Shown in pieces: positions 5,269 to 7,136 of a stretch of DNA of 7,136 nucleotides. The notes under the pieces were generated by a model. It did no database searches. It saw only the letters and a program-made list of their open reading frames with translations, and was not told the origin of the DNA. Source of the DNA: Clostridia bacterium (GTDB taxonomy: Bacteria > Bacillota > Clostridia > Christensenellales > Aristaeellaceae). Position numbers and translations under genes: made by a program. The stretch lies in contig CAAEEC010000140.1 of the NCBI GenBank assembly GCA_900754755.1, positions 1 through 7,136 of the forward strand. Reading direction: 5' to 3'. How positions within the stretch are numbered: position 1 is the stretch's first letter; every line of letters starts with the position of its first letter.

Positions 5269-6153
5269 TCAGGCGCATGGCGCGCCTTCCCCGCGAAGCA
5301 GCCGCTCGATGCGGTACGATCCCTGCGTGCCGCCGGTGGCGGAAGCGCTATAGAACACGGGAACCGCTTCCAGCAGATTTTCCCCGGCCAGCCGCAAAAG
5401 CGCCACGGCGTTTTCCCCGCTGGGCAAGGGGAATTTCATGCGCACACAGGCGTCAAAGCCTTCCACAATTTCCGCCAGCGGCGCGCTGGCGCGCGCGTAT
5501 CCAGCGGCGAGATAGCCCTCCGCTTCGCCGGAAAGCGCCAAAAGCTGCGCCTGTAGCGCCGCCAAAGCACAGGCCTCCGGGCTCTGCGGCCAAACTGGCG
5601 CGCCCTGCGCCCAAAGCATATCGGAAGAAGCCAGCGCATATCCCTCGGCCGTAGGCGTATACACCGCCGCGCGCGCATGGCCCACCTCGTCCCCCAGCTC
5701 GCTGAGCACGTACACGCTGCCATCTGCGCGCAAGGTTGCCTCGCGCCCTTCCACGCATAGCAGCACATTGCCCGCCCGCGAAAGCGTGAGCCGCTGTCCG
5801 GTTTCCGTTTCTTCGTCCAATACGTCCATTTCGCCCACGCGCCGCGCCTGCGCGGCGGCGCTTTTTTGCGCGCTGGAAGGTTCCAATTCGATTTCCACTG
5901 CGCCGCATGGCCAACTCACCGCGCGCACGCCTTTGAGCGCGCTCCAGGCGGACGCAACGGGCCTGCCGCGAGAAAACACCAGTTTTCTTGCCATGGGCAG
6001 GGAATCGTCATAGGGAAAAAATTGCAGAATTTGCGCGCCCTGCGCCGCCACAGGTAGGGCCATTTCGCGGCTCTCTTCCACCTCGCCGGCAAACCGCCCA
6101 CCCAAAAAAATCGCGCCCGGCCTTGCGGCGCGCACAAGCAAAATTGGCTGCAT
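5269..6153 (-). CDS. Protein of unknown function, 294 residues
   Basis: I do not recognise a family for the whole protein. It has no signal peptide and no membrane segment, so it is probably cytosolic. The first 70 residues look like a beta-rich module: alternating short strands with AIFLGGRFAGEV (14-25) and ILQFFPYDDSLPMARKLVFSRGRPV (from 42), resembling PEGA-like or carbohydrate-associated beta-sandwich repeats. The middle (from about 120 to 180) is also strand-rich, with alternating motifs such as VLLCVEGREATLRADGSVYVL. An alanine-rich helical stretch follows (190-235). I chose the ATG at 6153 rather than the one two codons earlier: the GGAGG site is 8 bases from the former and only 2 from the latter. 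The AraC-type regulator ends 46 bases upstream on the same strand, so it is probably in that transcript. Coding potential is supported by the well-placed start and length. Confidence 0.75.
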   Translation of the reverse strand: MQPILLVRAARPGAIFLGGRFAGEVEESREMALPVAAQGAQILQFFPYDDSLPMARKLVFSRGRPVASAWSALKGVRAVSWPCGAVEIELEPSSAQKSAAAQARRVGEMDVLDEETETGQRLTLSRAGNVLLCVEGREATLRADGSVYVLSELGDEVGHARAAVYTPTAEGYALASSDMLWAQGAPVWPQSPEACALAALQAQLLALSGEAEGYLAAGYARASAPLAEIVEGFDACVRMKFPLPSGENAVALLRLAGENLLEAVPVFYSASATGGTQGSYRIERLLRGEGAPCA

Positions 6154-6199
6154 ACCCATCCCCTCCCCGCAAAACTATGCTATGCAGGGCAGTAAGCCG

Positions 6200-7030
6200 C
6201 TATGCGCGGCCACCTGGCGGGTTTTTCAAGCGAATGTATTGGTGTGGCGTCGCGCCAAATTTGCGGCGGAATTTTGCGATGAATTGCGAGCAATCGGAAA
6301 AGCCGCTGCGCGCGCAGGCCTCCGCAACGCTCGCGCCGCGCAGCAGCAGGTGCAAAGAGCAGGTCAAGCGCTTTTCCGTGATGTACGCATAGGGCGAAAC
6401 GCCGAGGTATTGCTGAAAGCGGCGTTCCAGCGTGTTCCGGCTCACGAACGCCATTTCCGCCAGCGCGCCCACGGCGATGGGGCCAGCGTAGTTCACATTG
6501 ATATATTCGAGCACGCGGCGCAGTTCCTCCGGTACCTGCGCGCTTTCCTCCTCCGCAGCCGTGCCCGTGCGCAGCAGCGAAAGCAGGGCAAAAAAATGCT
6601 GATAGCGCGCCAAAAGACCGCCTTCGCCCGCGAGCAAAGCGCGGCAATGACCAAACATGCGCGTTTGCTCTTCTCGCGGGAGTACGATGCGGTTCCCTTC
6701 GCCGCGCTCCCGACAGAAAAACAGGGGAAAAAGCGCTTCGTTCCCCTCGGCGGAAAACAAAATCCAAAAGTGCTCGTGCGGGGCGTCGCTATGATAGATG
6801 CAATGGTGGTATTCATATGGGCGCGTAAGAATGGCGTCGCCGGGGCGAATGGGATAGATCTTTTCTTCCACCATAAAGGAAACATCGCCCGATAGGTTGA
6901 TATAAATCTCGCACTCGCTGTGCAAATGGTGCTGGCGCACGTTCTGTTCCGCCGCCTCCTGCATCTTCACATGCCGGATGGAAAGAGAAAATGGCCGCAC
7001 CGCTGGGAACTCCATAGAACTCTGCTGCAT
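6200..7030 (-). CDS. AraC-family transcriptional regulator with N-terminal cupin domain
   Basis: This 276-residue regulator begins with a cupin-type ligand-binding half: HHLHSECEIYINLSGDVSFMV (34-54), then IRPGDAILTRPYEYH (61-75). It ends with the AraC/XylS DNA-binding domain. The first helix-turn-helix is about 186-207 (AVGALAEMAFVSRNTLERRF). The second is about 234-256 (SVAEACARSGFSDCSQFIAKF), followed by the usual FRRKFGATPHQYI closing motif. Members of this type usually respond to a sugar or glycan-derived signal. The ligand here is not known. The ATG at 7030 has GGGAGGG at 7039-7045, 8 bases upstream. It has its own promoter, and an unknown gene follows in the same direction. Whether a divergent target gene lies to the right of the window cannot be seen. 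Confidence 0.94.
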   Translation of the reverse strand: MQQSSMEFPAVRPFSLSIRHVKMQEAAEQNVRQHHLHSECEIYINLSGDVSFMVEEKIYPIRPGDAILTRPYEYHHCIYHSDAPHEHFWILFSAEGNEALFPLFFCRERGEGNRIVLPREEQTRMFGHCRALLAGEGGLLARYQHFFALLSLLRTGTAAEEESAQVPEELRRVLEYINVNYAGPIAVGALAEMAFVSRNTLERRFQQYLGVSPYAYITEKRLTCSLHLLLRGASVAEACARSGFSDCSQFIAKFRRKFGATPHQYIRLKNPPGGRA

Positions 7031-7061
7031 GGTTCATACCCTCCCGTATCAGCACAAGAGG

Positions 7062-7090
7062 ATTGTAGCATATTTTTGCGTTAAAGTCTA
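7062..7090 (-). promoter_or_regulatory. Promoter of the AraC-family regulator
   Basis: A -10 TACAAT (7067-7062, 5 of 6 consensus) lies 17 bases from a -35-like TAGACT (7090-7085, 4 of 6), ahead of the AraC-type gene with a leader of about 25 bases. The remaining bases to the window end (7091-7136) are AT-rich intergenic sequence and hold no gene I can support. Confidence 0.6.
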
Positions 7091-7136
7091 TAGAAATATG
7101 CAATTCATCGCACATATAAACGATAGGCTGCCGGAA

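Overview
The window looks like chromosomal DNA of a fairly GC-rich Firmicute, most likely a clostridial anaerobe. This is an inference from three things: strong AGGAGG-type ribosome binding sites before nearly every gene, the short (about 430-residue) form of ThiC, and a sodium-pump decarboxylase membrane subunit paired with a very small OadG-like partner. No phage, transposase, plasmid or CRISPR signature is visible, and I saw no tRNA or rRNA gene.

Left part (1-1539, + strand): the 3' end of thiD followed 14 bases later by a complete thiC. Together these supply the pyrimidine half of thiamine. The convergent gap 1540-1720 holds a strong interrupted hairpin with A/T-rich ends. It probably works as a bidirectional terminator, and it has a promoter-like TTGACA/TAAACT pair beside it.

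Middle (1721-5269, - strand): reading leftward from about 5210, a well-formed promoter and a structured leader precede an OadB/GcdB-type sodium-translocating decarboxylase beta subunit. Next comes a 52-residue single-pass OadG-like protein, then a LacI-family repressor with its own promoter and a near-perfect 38-bp palindrome. A secreted ComEC-type metallo-beta-lactamase-fold protein follows in the repressor's transcript. The promoters of oadB and lacI have the same layout and share an 8-mer next to the -10 box, so the repressor may control both.

Right part (5269-7136, - strand): an AraC-family regulator with an N-terminal cupin, from its own promoter, followed by a 294-residue cytosolic protein of unknown function, probably in one transcript.

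Most genes are ordinary. The parts most worth a second look are non-coding: the oadB leader (a 16-position stem plus a possible terminator and antiterminator), the hairpin element downstream of thiC, and the matched lacI and oadB promoters. Nothing here amounts to a clearly new multi-gene system.
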